64,000 nucleotides of DNA, taken from the NCBI RefSeq assembly GCF_001315015.1, contig NZ_CP012914.1, positions 806,001 to 870,000 on the forward strand. Reading direction: 5' to 3'. Positions 17,069-25,616 of the stretch are shown here, piece by piece; the first letter of the stretch is position 1, and each line of letters begins with the position of its first letter. The notes below the pieces were generated by a model. That model saw nothing but the letters and a program-made list of their open reading frames with translations, ran no database searches and was not told the origin of the DNA. The position numbers and the translations under genes are program-made. Source of the stretch: Azospirillum brasilense. GTDB lineage: Bacteria; Pseudomonadota; Alphaproteobacteria; Azospirillales; Azospirillaceae.

Positions 17069-18544
17069 GTGACGAGCAAAGGAGCTTATCGGCAAGGCGC
17101 GGGACGGCGTGGCGCGGTCCTGGTCTTCGACGCCGACGACCGGCTGTCCGCCTGGAACGAGGAGGCGGAGGCGCTGCCCGGCGCCGGTCGTCTTCTGGTC
17201 CAGGGCGCTCTGCCGGAAACGCTGGCCCCTCTTTTCCGCGGCCTGCCGCCCGGCCACACGGTCACTGACTGGCCGCTCAGCGGCGGCGGGTTTGTCCGCC
17301 GCACCGCCGGAGAGGGCGCCGCAGATGAGGGCGTCTCCGGGAACGGGGCTGCGGCGGGGGCCGACCTGTCGGGCCGCCTGTTCGCCGCGGCCAGCCATGA
17401 CCTGCGCCAACCGCTGGCTGCCCTGTCGCTGCTCTTGGGGGCGCTGGAAGGGCGCCTCGACGGGACGGCGGTCGGCGGCGGGAAGAGCGCGGCCGGGCGG
17501 GGAAGCGCCCCGGCCGACCCGGCGGCGCGCGACCTGCTGAATGCCATGGGCAACGCGGTGCAGTCGCTGCGCGGCATGGTGGACGGGCATTTCGACCTCG
17601 TACGGCTGGAGGCCGGTCTGGTGCAGCCGGACATCGGCGCGCCCGTGGTCAACGGCATCCTGACGCGGATGGCGCTGGACGCGGCCCCGCGCTTCGACGG
17701 GCGCGGGCTGCGCTTTTCGGTGCTGCCCTGCTCGGTGCGGGTCGCCACCGACGCCTCGCTTCTGGAGCGCATTCTCCAGGGATTCATCGCCAACACCCTG
17801 CGTCACACCGAGCGTGGGCGGGTGGTTCTCGGTTGCCGCCGCCAGGGGGCCGACCTGCGGATCGAGCTGTGGTCCACCGGTCGCGGCCTGCTGCCCGAAC
17901 AGCTGCGCACCCTGCGGGAGGAACTCCAGCGCCCGGACGGGGCGGGCGATCCGTCGGTGATAGACCTCGGGTTGCGGCTGGCCTGCGGGCTGGCGCGGCG
18001 GCTGGGGCACCGGCTGGAGGTGGATTCGGCGCCCGGCCGCGGCACCATGCTGGCGGTTCTGGTGCCGCGGGCCGCGGACGGCGCGGATGAGCCGCCGGCG
18101 TTCGCGGAGCCCGCCGGGCCTGCCGGAGTCAACGCCACGACCCCCGGCGAGGATGTCAGCCGCGCCCGCGTGCTGGTCATCGAGGACGACCCGATGGTGC
18201 TGGAGGCGTTGGGCGCGCTGCTCGGGCAATGGGGTTGCGCGGTGGTCGCCGCGGACTCGGTGGACGCCGCGCTGGAACGGCTGGGCCCTGGTCCGCAGGT
18301 TCCCGACCTCGTCATCTCCGACTTGCGGCTGAAGGGGGCGATGAACGGGATCGTCGCCATCCGTCAGATCGGCAAGGCGCTCGACGCGACGCTGCCCGGA
18401 CTGATCCTGACCGGAGACACCGATCCGATGCGCCTGCGCGAGGCGCGCCTGTCGGGCTATCCGCTGCTGCACAAGCCGGTGGCGCCGATGGCCCTGCGGG
18501 GCGCCGTGGCGCGGCTTCTCGGCCGCGAGCGCCTGAAGTCCTGA
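17069..18544 (+). CDS. hybrid histidine kinase with degenerate ATP-binding domain and intact receiver
   Basis: A 491-residue protein. A short PAS-like head (LVFDADDRLSAWNEEAEAL) leads to HisKA with LFAAASHDLRQPLAALSLLL. The ATPase domain is eroded. The N box reads FIANTLRHT where Asn-X-X-X-Asn is normal, the G1 box reads WSTGRGL with Ser in place of the essential Asp, and the G2 region reads DLGLRLA instead of GLGLS. The receiver (VLVIEDDP, VISDLRL, ILTGDTD and LLHKPV) is intact. It shares SHDLRQP and VLGCRR with the kinase at 18789, so the two look like paralogues. The kinase may have lost activity and act through its receiver or by heterodimerising. GTG 17069 follows GGGGGA; TTG 17009 is also open. 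Confidence 0.75.
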   Translation: MTSKGAYRQGAGRRGAVLVFDADDRLSAWNEEAEALPGAGRLLVQGALPETLAPLFRGLPPGHTVTDWPLSGGGFVRRTAGEGAADEGVSGNGAAAGADLSGRLFAAASHDLRQPLAALSLLLGALEGRLDGTAVGGGKSAAGRGSAPADPAARDLLNAMGNAVQSLRGMVDGHFDLVRLEAGLVQPDIGAPVVNGILTRMALDAAPRFDGRGLRFSVLPCSVRVATDASLLERILQGFIANTLRHTERGRVVLGCRRQGADLRIELWSTGRGLLPEQLRTLREELQRPDGAGDPSVIDLGLRLACGLARRLGHRLEVDSAPGRGTMLAVLVPRAADGADEPPAFAEPAGPAGVNATTPGEDVSRARVLVIEDDPMVLEALGALLGQWGCAVVAADSVDAALERLGPGPQVPDLVISDLRLKGAMNGIVAIRQIGKALDATLPGLILTGDTDPMRLREARLSGYPLLHKPVAPMALRGAVARLLGRERLKS

Positions 18545-18645
18545 GGAGGTTTCGCGTCGCTGCCGGTGCTTGGGCGCGGCGTTGCGCGCTGTATTGCAGA
18601 ATTGACATCGAAATGAGAGCGCAATCCCTCTGCAAATGACAATCA

Positions 18646-18754
18646 ATAGTCGGGGCGCTCCGTGTCCTCGCCGGAACCGACTATCCATTTGGGAGGATAA
18701 GGGCTTTTCCATTAACGAGGTGCCGGGCCGCTTGCTATAGTCGGATGATCCGAC
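18646..18754. promoter_or_regulatory. three ATAGTCGG boxes and a 15-bp palindrome upstream of the CHASE kinase
   Basis: ATAGTCGG occurs at 18646-18653 and 18737-18744, and its reverse complement CCGACTAT at 18677-18684. The last copy is part of the perfect palindrome GTCGGATGATCCGAC (18740-18754). All lie within 150 bases before the kinase start at 18789. This looks like a cluster of operator sites, possibly for a response regulator. No known consensus is claimed. Confidence 0.5.
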
Positions 18755-18788
18755 GATTTTGGTAAAAACACCGCTGGGAACGGGTGCA

Positions 18789-21029
18789 ATGCCGCTGCTG
18801 GACAGAAGGAGGCGGGTCTCGTTTGCGGTTCCGGTGCTGGTCGCCGCGGGGCTGACGCTGACCTTTGGCGCCTTTTTCCAGATGCGCGCCGCCAACCGGG
18901 AGGCGGAACGCACGCAGCACGAGCGGCAGTTCGCCCAGTTCCATGACGCCCTGACGGAGCGGATCGGCAGCCATGCGCTGCTGCTGCGCACGTTGCGCTC
19001 GGCCTTTTCGGACCCCCGCCCGGCCACCCGCGACGGCTTCGCGGCGGCGGTCCGGCCGATCATGCCACTCTATCCCGGCCTGTGGTCGGTCGCCTGGGTA
19101 AGCCGGGTGTCCTTGGCAGAGGTTCCCGCGCTGGAGGCGGCGATGCGGGCCGCCGGCCGCCGGGACTTCACCGTTCAGAATGCGGGCGAGACAGGGGATG
19201 GCGGCCCCGGCATGGCACCGGCGGCCTCCCAGGGGGATCTGTTCGTCAACACGCTGATGGAGCCGGAGCGTGGCGGCGCCTTCGGACAGGGGATCAACAT
19301 CCTGTCCCTGCCCAACCGGGCGGAGGTGCTGGCGCGGGCCTGCGCGTCGGGCGAACTGACGGCGACGGAGGCGCTGCCGCCGCGTCCGCGGGGGGAGAGC
19401 GGACGCAGCATCGTTCTGTATCTTCCCGTTTACCGCTACCCCGTGGACGAGATGGACGGGGCCGACCGCTGTGCGGAGGTCTCCGGCTACGTCTCCTCGG
19501 TCTTCGGCATCGCCCGCCTTCTGGAGGAGGCGGGCAACCGTGTGAACGGCCTGCATGGGGCCGTGTTCCTGCTTGACGGGCCGGCGGGCGACGGCGGGCG
19601 CGTCCTGGCGTCCCGCGACTTGGCCGTCCCGTCCGCGAACCAGGAGGGCGTTCCCTTCGGAGAGCTTCGCAAGGACGGCGAGGCGGTGCTCGAGCGCGAT
19701 CTGGTGATCGGCGGGCGGCGTTGGACCTTGGCGCTGGCGATTCCGCCCGAACCGCGGCTGGCCCCGGTGGATTATCCGGCCTGGATCGTGCTGGTGATGG
19801 GGCTTCTGCTGACCGGCGCGCTGGCCGGCTACACCCGGCGCGAGGCGCAGGCCAAGCGCTTTCTGGTGACCGAGGCCCGCGCCCGCGCCGCCATGGCCCG
19901 CGCGCTGCGCGAAAGCGAGGAACGGTTCCGCATGGCGCTGCGCCATTCGCGGGTCGCCGTCTTCAGCCTGGACCGCAACCTGCGCTACATGTGGATGTAC
20001 AACCCGCAGACCGGACGGGCGGCGGAAACCTTCATCGGCCGGACCAACGCCGACATCCACGCGCCGGACGACGCGGCGCGGCTGGACGCGGTGAAGCGGG
20101 CCGTTCTGGACACCGGAACCGGCTCCCGGCAGGAGGTCCGCGTCGGGGCGGCACCCGGCGTGGAGCAGGTGTTCGACCTGATCGTCGAGCCGTTGAGGGA
20201 CGAGGCCGGCGGAGTGTCGGGCGTGATCTGCGCCGCCATCGACATTTCCGACGGTGTGCGCATCCGCGAGGCGCTGGCCGAGGCCCATGCCGAGGCGGAG
20301 CGGGCCAACCGGGCCAAATCGCGCTTCCTCGCCGCGGCCAGCCACGACCTGCGCCAGCCTTTCCAGGCCATGAGCCTGTTCCACCATATCCTGACCGCCC
20401 GGCTGTCCGACGCCAAGCAGATGGAGGTGGCCGGCAAGCTGGGGGAAGCGATCGCCGCCGGCAACACGCTGCTCAACACGCTGCTCGACACCTCCGCGCT
20501 GGAGGCCGGCAACGTCAAGCCGCGCCCCACCGTCTTCCCGTTCCAGGACATCGCCGACCGGCTGAACCGCGAATTCGCGGAGCAGGCGTCCGGCAAGGGC
20601 ATGGTCCTGCGCATGGTGCCGACCTCCGCCTATGTGCTCAGCGATCCGGTGCTGTTGGAGCGCATGGTGCGCAACCTGCTGGTCAACGCGCTGCGCTACG
20701 CCGAAGCCGGGACGATCCTGCTGGGCTGCCGACGCCGCGACGGGCACGCGTTGATCGAGGTGTGGGACACCGGGCCGGGCATTCCCGCCGACCAGCTCAA
20801 GCTGATCTTCGATGATTTCTACCGCTGCGGGACCGACCAGCGGGACAGCGGGCGCGGGCTGGGGCTGGGGTTGTCCATCGTCCGACGCACCGCGCAGATC
20901 CTCGGCCATCAGGTAGACGTGCGGTCCCGCGTGGGCAAGGGCACCGTCTTTTCCATTTCCGTGGTGATGGTCGGCGACCGTCACAACCCATTACCCGAGG
21001 AGCCCACCACGTCGGTGGCGAGCGCCTGA
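18789..21029 (+). CDS. CHASE-PAS sensor histidine kinase
   Basis: A 746-residue membrane kinase. After a basic start comes a membrane segment (VSFAVPVLVAAGLTLTFGA), then a periplasmic CHASE domain of about 250 residues with the family marks RSAFSDP, PLYPGLWSVAWVSRV and a receptor-like end. A second membrane segment (AWIVLVMGLLLTGALAGY) precedes a PAS domain (about 385-500; MALRHSRVAVFSLDRNLRYMW), HisKA with AASHDLRQPFQAMSLF, and an intact ATPase domain (NLLVNALRYAEAG, VWDTGPGIPADQLKLIFDDFYR, GLGLGLSIV). There is no receiver domain. CHASE domains sense small extracellular ligands such as cytokinins in some proteins, but the ligand here is unknown. The ATG at 18789 follows GGGAACGGG. Confidence 0.88.
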   Translation: MPLLDRRRRVSFAVPVLVAAGLTLTFGAFFQMRAANREAERTQHERQFAQFHDALTERIGSHALLLRTLRSAFSDPRPATRDGFAAAVRPIMPLYPGLWSVAWVSRVSLAEVPALEAAMRAAGRRDFTVQNAGETGDGGPGMAPAASQGDLFVNTLMEPERGGAFGQGINILSLPNRAEVLARACASGELTATEALPPRPRGESGRSIVLYLPVYRYPVDEMDGADRCAEVSGYVSSVFGIARLLEEAGNRVNGLHGAVFLLDGPAGDGGRVLASRDLAVPSANQEGVPFGELRKDGEAVLERDLVIGGRRWTLALAIPPEPRLAPVDYPAWIVLVMGLLLTGALAGYTRREAQAKRFLVTEARARAAMARALRESEERFRMALRHSRVAVFSLDRNLRYMWMYNPQTGRAAETFIGRTNADIHAPDDAARLDAVKRAVLDTGTGSRQEVRVGAAPGVEQVFDLIVEPLRDEAGGVSGVICAAIDISDGVRIREALAEAHAEAERANRAKSRFLAAASHDLRQPFQAMSLFHHILTARLSDAKQMEVAGKLGEAIAAGNTLLNTLLDTSALEAGNVKPRPTVFPFQDIADRLNREFAEQASGKGMVLRMVPTSAYVLSDPVLLERMVRNLLVNALRYAEAGTILLGCRRRDGHALIEVWDTGPGIPADQLKLIFDDFYRCGTDQRDSGRGLGLGLSIVRRTAQILGHQVDVRSRVGKGTVFSISVVMVGDRHNPLPEEPTTSVASA

Positions 21030-21603
21030 GTTTCTTGCCATGCGCACGGCGTGTGTGTGCGCCGCGGAATCGGCAGGGATGGGCGGGTCCTATTTTCAAT
21101 TTTTCACGGAAAGCTCAACGTTCCGCCAATCCTGCGCTCCAATGCGCAAGGTCTTGCCATGCTGCGCCTGCTCAGTGATACAATGCTGCGCGAGCGGATT
21201 GTGTTACCGGAAAGTAAATGGATTCCGTCTTCCGACCGCTTGACATAGGTCATGGGGTGAGACCTTGGGCCGTCGTAAGACCGTGACGGAACGACATTTC
21301 CGCCGATCGGCAAGGACGGACGGCGTGGGGGTGCGGCGAGGCGGCGAGATCGGTGGTGACGGAGGGGTGCGACATTGTTGCACCGCAACGGAACCGCGAA
21401 ATGCGCCACCCTGTCACATCTCTTTCACGGTGCCACGCTATTCAGGGCACCCCGAACCGGCCCCTGGCGGGCGGCCCTTCCCGGGCCGGCCGATCCCGGG
21501 GTCCAACAAAAAGGCCGCGGACGACAGGGCGATCCGCAGGCCGGGAGGATTCGGCCCGGGGATCATGCGATTCCGAGCCGCTATCCGATTGAGGAGCTTC
21601 TCT
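21030..21603. other. 574-bp region between the CHASE kinase and the pta fusion gene
   Basis: No gene is supported on either strand; the open frames lack protein character. The first third is relatively AT-rich. A possible promoter is TTGCCA at 21154-21159 with TACAAT at 21179-21184, but the 19-base spacing is long. TTGACA at 21240 has no good -10 partner. The true start of the pta-ackA operon is probably within this region, and it should be searched for a regulator site. Confidence 0.45.
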
Positions 21604-23058
21604 ATGGACCGTGTTACCGCGCCCGCCACCCCCGACTTCGGCAAGAACGGCTCATCCGCCATGATCGAGAACGTCACCTTCGAGGAAATCCAGATCGGCC
21701 AGCAGGCGAGCCTGTCGCGGCGTCTGACCATGTCCGACATCGAGCTGTTCGCCACGGTGTCCGGCGACATCAACCCGGCGCACCTCGACGAGGAGTATGC
21801 GGCGGACAGCCAGTTCCACAAGGTGATCGGCCACGGCATGTGGTCGGGCTCGCTGATCTCGGCCGTTCTGGGCACGCTGCTGCCGGGGCCGGGGACGATC
21901 TACATGGGCCAGGACCTGCGCTTCAAGCGCCCGGTGGGCCTGGGCGACGTCATCACCGTGACGGTCACCGCCAAGGAGAAGCACAGCGAGAAGAACATCG
22001 TCGTCTTCGATTGCGTCGCCCGCAACCAGGACGGCAAGGAGGTCGTCTCCGGCCTCGCCGAGGTGATCGCGCCGACCCGCAAGGTCCGCCGCGCCGCGCA
22101 CGAGCTGCCGCAGGTCCAGGTCATCCGCCACGACGGCCATGACGAGCTGCTGGGCAAGACGGAATCGCTGCCCCCGGTGCCGACCGCCGTCGTCCATCCC
22201 TGCGACGAAAGCTCCCTGAAGGGCGCCGTCGAGGCCGCCGAGGCCAACCTGATCGACCCGGTGCTGATCGGCCCGGCCTCCAAGATCAAGTCGGTCGCCG
22301 AGGCCCACGGTCTGGACATCAGCCGTTACCGCATCGTGGACGTGGCGCATTCCCATGCCTCGGCCGAGACCGGCGTCCGGCTGGCCCGCTCCGGCGAGTG
22401 CGAGGCGGTGATGAAGGGCAGCCTGCACACCGACGAGCTGATGGCCGAGGTCGTCCGCAAGGAGACCGGCCTGCGCACCGGCCGGCGGCTCAGCCACGTC
22501 TTTGTAATGAACGTGCCGACCTACCCGCGCACGCTTCTCATCACCGACGCGGCGATCAACATCTATCCGACGCTGGAAGACAAGGTCGACATCGTCCAGA
22601 ACGCCATCGACCTCGCCAAGGTGCTGGGCGTCGAGACGCCGCGCGTCGCCATCCTGTCGGCGGTCGAGACCGTGAACCCGAAGATCGCCTCGACGCTGGA
22701 AGCGGCGGCGCTGTGCAAGATGGCCGACCGCGGCCAGATCAAGGGCGGCATCCTCGACGGCCCGCTGGCCTTCGACAACGCCATCAGCCTGGAAGCCGCC
22801 CGCACCAAGGGCATCGTGTCCGAGGTCGCCGGCCAAGCCGACATCCTGCTGGTTCCCGACCTGGAGGCCGGCAACATGCTGGCCAAGCAGCTCTCCTTCC
22901 TGGCCAACTCCGACGCCGCCGGCATCGTGCTCGGCGCCCGCGTGCCGATCATCCTGACCAGCCGCGCCGACAACGTCCGCACCCGCCTCGCCTCCTGCGC
23001 CGTGGCCGTCCTGGCCGCCGCCGCTCGCCGCCGTGGCGCCGCCGCCGCGGCCGAGTGA
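21604..23058 (+). CDS. bifunctional MaoC-type hydratase / phosphate acyltransferase fusion
   Basis: A 484-residue fusion. Residues about 18-155 are a MaoC-like hotdog domain (SDIELFATVSGDINPAHLDEEYA and FHKVIGHGMWSGSLI), the fold of R-specific enoyl-CoA hydratases. Residues about 170-475 are a PTA/PTB phosphate acyltransferase domain (MKGSLHTDELMAEVVRK, FVMNVPTYPRTLLITDAAINIYPTLEDK, GQADILLVPDLEAGNMLAKQL). Such fusions are annotated as bifunctional enoyl-CoA hydratase/phosphate acetyltransferase. The PTA domain makes acyl phosphate from acyl-CoA for the kinase encoded 14 bases downstream. GAGGAGC lies about seven bases before ATG 21604. The hotdog part may link this module to 3-hydroxyacyl-CoA or polyhydroxyalkanoate metabolism, which is inference. 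Confidence 0.88.
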   Translation: MDRVTAPATPDFGKNGSSAMIENVTFEEIQIGQQASLSRRLTMSDIELFATVSGDINPAHLDEEYAADSQFHKVIGHGMWSGSLISAVLGTLLPGPGTIYMGQDLRFKRPVGLGDVITVTVTAKEKHSEKNIVVFDCVARNQDGKEVVSGLAEVIAPTRKVRRAAHELPQVQVIRHDGHDELLGKTESLPPVPTAVVHPCDESSLKGAVEAAEANLIDPVLIGPASKIKSVAEAHGLDISRYRIVDVAHSHASAETGVRLARSGECEAVMKGSLHTDELMAEVVRKETGLRTGRRLSHVFVMNVPTYPRTLLITDAAINIYPTLEDKVDIVQNAIDLAKVLGVETPRVAILSAVETVNPKIASTLEAAALCKMADRGQIKGGILDGPLAFDNAISLEAARTKGIVSEVAGQADILLVPDLEAGNMLAKQLSFLANSDAAGIVLGARVPIILTSRADNVRTRLASCAVAVLAAAARRRGAAAAAE

Positions 23059-23072
23059 GAGGAGCGACCGTC

Positions 23073-24281
23073 ATGACCAGCCAGAACGCGGGTGGCGGCA
23101 ACGCCATCCTGGTCATCAACGCCGGTTCCTCCAGCCTGAAATTCTCGGTCTTCCGGGAAAGCGGGGCGGGCGGGCTGCGGGTCACGATCAACGGCCAGAT
23201 CTCCGGGATCGGCACCGAGCCGAAATTCGAGGCCAAGGACGCCGCCAAGCGTCCGCTGGCCGAGCGGGTCTGGACGGCGGGTGAACCGTCCGACCGCACC
23301 GCCCTGCTGGCCTTCCTGCTGGAATGGATCGAAGGGCGGCTGGACGGGGCGAAGCTGCTGGCCGCCGGCCACCGCGTCGTGCATGGCGGCACCCGCCACG
23401 CCGCACCGGTGCTGCTGACCCCGGCGGTGATGGAGGAGCTGGAGAGCTTCATCCCGCTGGCGCCGCTGCACCAGCCGCACAACCTCGCCGCCATCCGCGC
23501 GCTGGCCGAGGCCCATCCGGAGTTGCCGCAGGTCGCCTGCTTCGACACCGCCTTCCACCGCGGCCAGCCCTGGCAGGCGCAGATGTTCGCCATCCCGCGG
23601 GAGCTGACCGACGAAGGCGTACGCCGCTACGGCTTCCACGGCCTGTCCTACGAGTACATCGCCCGCCGCCTGCCGGAACTGGCGCCCGAACTGGCCGACG
23701 GCCGGGTGGTGGTCGCCCATCTCGGCAGCGGCGCCAGCATGTGCGCCATCCACGCCGGGCGCAGCGTGGACAGCACCATGGGCTTCACGGCGCTGGACGG
23801 GCTGCCCATGGGCACCCGCTGCGGCAACATCGATCCCGGCGTGCTGATCTACCTGATGCGCCAGAAGGGCATGGGCGCCGACGCCATCGAGAAGCTGCTC
23901 TACAACAAGTCGGGGCTGCTCGGCGTGTCGGGCCTGTCCAACGACATGCGCGCCCTGCTGGACAGCGAGGACCCGCAAGCCGGGGAGGCGGTGGAGCTGT
24001 TCTGCTTCCGCATCGCCAAGGAGACCGGCGCGCTTGCCGCGTCGATGGGCGGCATCGACGCGCTGGTCTTCACCGCCGGCATCGGCGAGCGCTCCGCCCC
24101 GGTGCGGGCGCGGGTGGGCGACAAGCTGGCCTGGCTGGGCGTGGTCATCGACCCGGCGGCGAACGAGGCCAACGGCCCGCTGATTTCCGCCCCAACCAGC
24201 CGTATCCCCGTCTACGTCATCCCGACCGACGAGGAGCAGATGATCGCCCTGCACAGCCGCAAGGCGCTGGAGACCGCCTGA
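23073..24281 (+). CDS. ackA: acetate kinase
   Basis: A 402-residue protein that interconverts acetyl (or other acyl) phosphate plus ADP with acetate plus ATP. The ASKHA-fold signatures are present: LVINAGSSSLKFSVF at the N-terminus, RVVHGG, HQPHNLAAI, ACFDTAFH, RRYGFHGLSYEYIA, VAHLGSGASMCAI and FTAGIGERSAPVR. The catalytic His, Arg and Asp motifs are intact. It starts 14 bases after the fused PTA gene, in the same operon, with GAGAGGAGCG before the ATG. A strong intrinsic terminator follows. The family also includes propionate and butyrate kinases, so the chain length of the substrate is not fixed by sequence alone. Confidence 0.94.
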   Translation: MTSQNAGGGNAILVINAGSSSLKFSVFRESGAGGLRVTINGQISGIGTEPKFEAKDAAKRPLAERVWTAGEPSDRTALLAFLLEWIEGRLDGAKLLAAGHRVVHGGTRHAAPVLLTPAVMEELESFIPLAPLHQPHNLAAIRALAEAHPELPQVACFDTAFHRGQPWQAQMFAIPRELTDEGVRRYGFHGLSYEYIARRLPELAPELADGRVVVAHLGSGASMCAIHAGRSVDSTMGFTALDGLPMGTRCGNIDPGVLIYLMRQKGMGADAIEKLLYNKSGLLGVSGLSNDMRALLDSEDPQAGEAVELFCFRIAKETGALAASMGGIDALVFTAGIGERSAPVRARVGDKLAWLGVVIDPAANEANGPLISAPTSRIPVYVIPTDEEQMIALHSRKALETA

Positions 24282-24323
24282 TCGGCGGTCTGTCCGGTGC
24301 CGTCGCATGAAGGCTGAATGAAG

Positions 24324-24351
24324 AAGGCCCGCCGTCGCGACGGCGGGCCTT
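24324..24351 (+). terminator. intrinsic terminator of the pta-ackA operon
   Basis: AAGGCCCGCCG pairs perfectly with CGGCGGGCCTT around a TCGCGA loop (24324-24351), and is followed by CCTTCTGTG. It lies 43 bases after the ackA stop and just before a convergent gene. Confidence 0.85.
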
Positions 24352-24377
24352 CCTTCTGTGGGAAGAACGGTCCGTTT

Positions 24378-24734
24378 TTACAGACCTTTCCAGAGCTTCA
24401 GGTATTCGATCAACTTGCGCGTGTGGGCCGGCGGTGGCTGGTGGAAGCGGGCGACGAGGCCGGCCTGCTCGTCCATCTTCACGACGACTCCCCGGCAGGC
24501 GAAATCCGAATGTTCCTCGCCATGCCGGAAAAGGATGCGAAAGTCGAACTGCTGCTTGGCGATCAAGTCGCCGTCATAGGGGCGGATGCGGAAAGACCCG
24601 AGGACGAACTCCTCCGGCACATATTCGTGACTGTCGATCCGGATGGTCGGAGGATCGGTGGGGCGTTCCTTGGCGGACGCCGTGGAAGCGGCAGTGGATT
24701 TGCCTCGTCCGCTCAATTTCGACAACCACGACAT
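24378..24734 (-). CDS. PilZ-like small protein
   Basis: A 118-residue protein. A Ser/Lys/Thr-rich N-terminus (about 1-28) precedes a compact beta-rich domain with FVLGSFRIRPYDGDLIAKQQFDFRILFRHG, then FACRGVVVKMDEQAGLVARFHQPPPAHTRKLIEYL. The pattern is that of a PilZ-like barrel with a C-terminal helix. The canonical RxxxR and DxSxxG c-di-GMP motifs are not clear, so ligand binding is doubtful. It is convergent with ackA. The gene has its own upstream region of 437 bases. The function is unknown; a role in surface or motility control is only a guess from the fold. Confidence 0.6.
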   Translation of the reverse strand: MSWLSKLSGRGKSTAASTASAKERPTDPPTIRIDSHEYVPEEFVLGSFRIRPYDGDLIAKQQFDFRILFRHGEEHSDFACRGVVVKMDEQAGLVARFHQPPPAHTRKLIEYLKLWKGL

Positions 24735-25171
24735 GGCGGCCCAGGCCCCTTCCAGACAACATCGTGACAGAACTGCAATTGTCCGGAGTTTCGGACCTAT
24801 TTCCTTTAATAATGGTTAAGCTTGATCTGCCAGCGAAAATGGTCTGATTTTCCATGCCACAACCACCGCCGCCGCCCAATGGTGAGTGGTTTTGTCGCAT
24901 GTCACGCCGTCATGGCAACCATGACGTTGCTTTGCGGTGGCTTTGCTCGTCAAGGGGTGGGAAAGTGATTAGCTTTTTCAACACTTGATAAAAAGGTCAG
25001 TGGACAGATTTCGCCCGTTTCGGCATTTCGCAAATGCAGCATCTTCTTCGCATCCGCAAATGAACAGCGAAAGGAGGCGGGAGCCGACGACGAGGCGCGG
25101 GCGCGGCGGTCCGGCCAACGAAAACAGCCGCCGTGGTCTTCCGAAACATCCGCACTTGGAGGAGGAAAGCC
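24735..25171. other. 437-bp divergent regulatory region with a palindrome
   Basis: The region lies between the PilZ-like gene (minus) and the CBS gene (plus) and carries no supported gene. It contains several short AT-rich runs suitable for promoters (for example around 24810-24850 and 24965-25000) and the perfect inverted repeat described separately at 24908-24926. The CBS gene has a strong ribosome binding site GGAGGAAAG just before its start. Confidence 0.5.
24908..24926. promoter_or_regulatory. 8-bp inverted repeat, candidate operator
   Basis: CGTCATGG and CCATGACG are separated by CAA. The perfect arms and three-base spacer are typical of a dimeric repressor or activator site. It is located in the divergent region between the PilZ-like and CBS genes. 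Confidence 0.5.
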
Positions 25172-25612
25172 ATGATGCATCGCAACATCGGAGATCTTAT
25201 GAACCGCCGCCGCGTGGTCAGCCTTCCGGCGGGCGCGACGGTGCGGGACGCCGCTCGGCAGATGAAGGCCGCCCATGTGGCGTCCGTCGTGGTCACCGCC
25301 TCCATAGACGAACAGATCGAAGGCATCTTCACCGAGCGCGACCTGACCGACCGCGTGGTGGCCGACGGGCTGGACCCGGATCAGACCCGGCTGTCGGAGG
25401 TGATGACCCCGTGCCCGGTCACCGCGGCCCACGACATTACGGTGGGCGAGGCGTTGCGCCGGATGGCCGACCATGGGCTGCGCCACCTGCCGGTCGTCCG
25501 CGACGGCCGCGTCATCGGCGTCGTGTCCATGCGCGATTTCATGGGCGAGGAGCTGATGCTGATCGAGCACGAGCGCGAGATGATGGACAGCCTGACCGAG
25601 GTCATGATGTGA
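25172..25612 (+). CDS. CBS-domain protein
   Basis: A 146-residue protein formed by two CBS motifs in tandem (about residues 10-67 and 75-132). They include TVRDAARQMKAAHVASVVV, GIFTERDLTDRVVADGLD, then TVGEALRRMADHGLRHLPVV and GVVSMRDFMGEELMLIE. Two CBS motifs form a Bateman module that binds adenosine nucleotides. There is no attached enzyme, so it is a stand-alone sensor. It begins with MMHRNIGDLMNRR; GGAGGAAAG lies about six bases before ATG 25172. It is monocistronic and followed by a large hairpin. Confidence 0.85.
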   Translation: MMHRNIGDLMNRRRVVSLPAGATVRDAARQMKAAHVASVVVTASIDEQIEGIFTERDLTDRVVADGLDPDQTRLSEVMTPCPVTAAHDITVGEALRRMADHGLRHLPVVRDGRVIGVVSMRDFMGEELMLIEHEREMMDSLTEVMM

Positions 25613-25616
25613 CGGC

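Noticed and set aside
16822..17079. Minus-strand 85-codon frame over the 15-bp repeat
   Set aside because: Its only striking part is the repeat-coded DPLEADPFEADPLE. There is no ribosome binding site and no relation to known proteins.
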